A stretch of DNA of 64,000 bases from JAFGMQ01 sp036733345 (GTDB lineage: Bacteria > Desulfobacterota > DSM-4660 > Desulfatiglandales > Desulfatiglandaceae), in NCBI GenBank assembly GCA_036733345.1, contig DAINAR010000005.1, positions 39,536 through 103,535 of the forward strand, given 5' to 3'. Each line of letters opens with the position of its first letter. The stretch's first letter is position 1. The notes below the pieces were generated by a model. The model had not been told where the DNA came from and did not search any database. It saw only the letters and a list, made by a program, of their open reading frames with translations. The position numbers and the translations under genes are program-made. Shown here piece by piece: positions 62,031-64,000 of this stretch.

Positions 62031-62168
62031 AAATCATATTAAAGATTTAAAACACGGGATATATTAAAAGAAAACCATGCCATTGTTGGTGCATGGGTAC
62101 ATAGTTATTCCCTTCAATGATTGAATATAATATCCGGACAATTTTATTGAAGGAAAGGAGAGTACATT

Positions 62169-62999
62169 ATGGAAATAGGATCAATTCAAATAATTGCGCT
62201 CCTAATAACGGGTGTTGGTGTTGGTTTTGCATCTGGATTATTGGGCGTAGGCGGATGTTTCATTATGGTACCAGTTCAATTTTGGGCACTTACTTCAATA
62301 GGTGTCGATCCAACTATTTCGATTAGAATCGCTTTTGGCACGAACCTCGCTGTAGTGCTCCCCACAGCGATTAGTGGTGCAATTGGACATAACCGCAATA
62401 AGGCCGTTTTATGGAAGGCTGGTTTTGTTCTTGGATTATCTGGACTTTCTGGCGCCTTTGTAGGAGGAATTCTTGCTGCACATCTTCCCGGTAATATTCT
62501 TAAAATTGGATTTGGTTTGGCTATTTTAGCTGGTGCCATCCGGATGCTGACGGCTAAGCCTCCTAAAATTGAAAAAGAACCCGTGGACAACAACATGGTT
62601 TACATATTATGGGGTTTCCCTTTGGGAATCATATCAGGCATCATTGGCATAGGTGGTGGCGTTTTGATGATACCCGTAATGGTACTTACCTTAAGGTTTA
62701 AAATGCACCAAGCAGTAGGAACCTCAACGGCATTAATGATTTTTGCTTCAATAGGCGGAATTCTATCCTATCTGTTAAATGGGATAAATGTATCAGGATT
62801 GCCTCCATATTCCATTGGATATGTCAATTTTCTGCAGTGGATTTTATTGGCTGGGACGAGTGTTCCTATGGCGCAGGCAGGGGCTAGAACCGCCCACAAG
62901 CTGCCGGCTAAGCAACTAAAGTATATTTTTATAGCTGTAATGATTTACATGGGATTAAAAATGACAGGAATTTTTTCCTGGCTGCATTTGCCAATATGA
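62169..62999 (+). CDS. TauE/SafE-type sulfite/organosulfur exporter family permease
   Basis: The 276-residue protein has about eight membrane segments in two repeats, each with a family motif: ASGLLGVGGCFIMVPVQF near the start and GIIGIGGGVLMIPVMVL in the middle. TSUP members move sulfite, sulfoacetate and other organosulfur anions, but the substrate cannot be told from sequence. GGAAAGGAGAG lies close before the ATG. Confidence 0.85.
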   Translation: MEIGSIQIIALLITGVGVGFASGLLGVGGCFIMVPVQFWALTSIGVDPTISIRIAFGTNLAVVLPTAISGAIGHNRNKAVLWKAGFVLGLSGLSGAFVGGILAAHLPGNILKIGFGLAILAGAIRMLTAKPPKIEKEPVDNNMVYILWGFPLGIISGIIGIGGGVLMIPVMVLTLRFKMHQAVGTSTALMIFASIGGILSYLLNGINVSGLPPYSIGYVNFLQWILLAGTSVPMAQAGARTAHKLPAKQLKYIFIAVMIYMGLKMTGIFSWLHLPI

Positions 63000-63019
63000 T
63001 TCGCTTAGTCGCTTAGGGA

Positions 63020-63948
63020 CGGGCCAAGCCAACCTGTTGATATTTAATCGATATCATGCCAAAAACAGTTGTTTTCAGGCCCTATATTGTTCTTTTTAGT
63101 CCCTAAATGGACCATATAGGATGCACCAGGCTCTCTTAATTGATAGGAACCTCCCATTTCTATGATTTTTCTTCCTATGGCCCTGGCCATCCATTAATGA
63201 TTTAATCCTATCAATAAAACCGTTGCTTCCGACAGCTATGCTTTTCGTCCATTGGTCATCATGGATGTTTCTTCCATCTTCAAGGTATGAGTCCACCCAG
63301 GTTGAATGGTATCTCTTGAAGTCCTCATAAGAGTTGAACCCAAGCAGATATATAAGTTTTTGGTAGTTTACTAAAACATTCTTTCTCTTGGGATTCTGAA
63401 TCTCATTATAACCGCTGAAAGGCCATTCTGAGGGGTGTTTAACAACACCTGCGCGTACCATGTTGAGATCGATATATACAATACATTTAATGAGATGTTC
63501 TCCACTTTCAACAGCTGTTGCATGATAGCGGTCTTCCCAGAATGCACCCTTGCGGTTTTTCCTCTGATTGAATTCCTGGCCTGTTCTTCCCGCAATTAAT
63601 CGAATGGAATTGGGAATCGTATCCCTTTCATGGTCTCCGGCAACAAGAAGATGAATATGGTTAGAAGTGACGTTGTAGTTCAGTATATCTAATCCGTAAC
63701 GTTTCTTTGCTTCATACAGCCATTGAAGCCATCTTTTCCGGTCCCTGGAAAACTTAAGTAAGAGTTCTCTCTTATGGCATCTGTGAGTTATATGCCATAT
63801 CTGGTTGGGAATATAATGCCGCTTTGCTCTCGCCATTGGATCTATTTCTTATATCGGCTTTTTTAACCCCAAAAAAGGCAATATAGGCATCTTTTAAAGG
63901 GCCTTTTTGACGTTATCTTAATTGATATCAATGTGTTGGCTTGGCCCG
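63020..63948. mobile_element. IS-like unit: Y1 (HUH) transposase between imperfect inverted repeats
   Basis: CGGGCCAAGCCAAC (63020-63033) is repeated in inverse at 63935-63948, and after three mismatches TTGATAT also matches, giving 21 of 24 paired positions. CCTATATTG (63081-63089) and CAATATAGG (63879-63887) form a second inner pair. The transposase is between them. No target duplication was seen. Confidence 0.7.
63096..63836 (-). CDS. Y1/HUH transposase (REP-associated type)
   Basis: The 246-residue protein has the HUH motif in TSNHIHLLVAGDHERD and a later region CIVYIDLNMVRAGVV that contains the likely catalytic Tyr, in the place of the YxHLNP-like pattern of the REP-associated group. 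Such enzymes cut and join single-stranded DNA at hairpins. The protein seems full length. The start has no strong ribosome site. Inverted repeats lie on both sides. Confidence 0.88.
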   Translation of the reverse strand: MARAKRHYIPNQIWHITHRCHKRELLLKFSRDRKRWLQWLYEAKKRYGLDILNYNVTSNHIHLLVAGDHERDTIPNSIRLIAGRTGQEFNQRKNRKGAFWEDRYHATAVESGEHLIKCIVYIDLNMVRAGVVKHPSEWPFSGYNEIQNPKRKNVLVNYQKLIYLLGFNSYEDFKRYHSTWVDSYLEDGRNIHDDQWTKSIAVGSNGFIDRIKSLMDGQGHRKKNHRNGRFLSIKRAWCILYGPFRD

Positions 63949-64000
63949 ATAAAATGAGAAAGATGGTCTCCTAATGAGGGGAAACCTCATTTGTGTTAAA

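Overview
The window looks like chromosomal DNA from a Desulfobacterota (former Deltaproteobacteria) bacterium. The genome is moderately AT-rich. Evidence for this placement: a secreted four-CxxCH class III (c3-type) cytochrome, an ETF-quinone oxidoreductase, a LarC nickel-pincer cofactor enzyme, and the gene order tRNA(Thr-Tyr-Gly-Thr)-tuf-rpmG-tRNA(Trp)-secE-nusG-rplKAJL-rpoBC. Genus was not resolved. All calls come from reading the sequence; no search was run.

Layout. 1-5377 (minus): a five-gene cluster of MoxR AAA+ ATPase, VWA protein, transglutaminase-like protein and two half ABC exporters, the second cut by the left edge. 5378-6231: gene-free, with palindromes and a dispersed repeat. 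6232-14476 (plus): an unknown gene, then larC, pgpA, cinA, thpR, recA and alaS. 14453-19802 (minus): bamD (overlapping the 3' end of alaS), trxB, trxA, an exported rhodanese-like protein lacking its catalytic Cys, and an aspartate 4-decarboxylase-like PLP enzyme carrying a signal peptide. 20372-22072: ETF-QO. 22242-22526: a small membrane protein with its own terminator.

23193-55467 is the transcription/translation superoperon: four tRNAs, tuf, rpmG, tRNA-Trp, secE, nusG, rplK, rplA, an L10-type leader, rplJ, rplL, rpoB, rpoC, rpsL, rpsG, a second tuf, the S10 and spc genes, secY, rpmJ, rpsM, rpsK, rpsD, rpoA and rplQ. fusA is missing between rpsG and tuf, and adk, map and infA are missing between secY and rpmJ. 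The tuf copies look identical over about 1.2 kb and have codon usage unlike their neighbours. Eight genes here are best read with TTG starts. RpoA has an acidic linker and a long acidic tail ending in a 12-bp tandem repeat; L17 and SecE carry lysine-rich extensions.

55654-59580: pyrB, pyrC and gpmI, with a terminator hairpin directly before pyrB that may act as an attenuator. 59688-60367 (minus): a tautomerase and the tetraheme cytochrome. 60368-64000 is an accessory patch: a lipocalin lipoprotein, an Rnk/GreA-like pseudogene, an orphan small protein with an attC-like dyad after it, a TauE/SafE-type permease, and an HUH (Y1) transposase bounded by imperfect inverted repeats.

Most of the window is ordinary core genome. 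The points most worth follow-up are the exported PLP enzyme beside the Ser-for-Cys rhodanese, the RpoA acidic tail, the ATA-rich identical tuf pair, the missing core genes, the putative pyrBC attenuator, and the MoxR/VWA/transglutaminase/ABC cluster. I found nothing that I can claim as a wholly new system.
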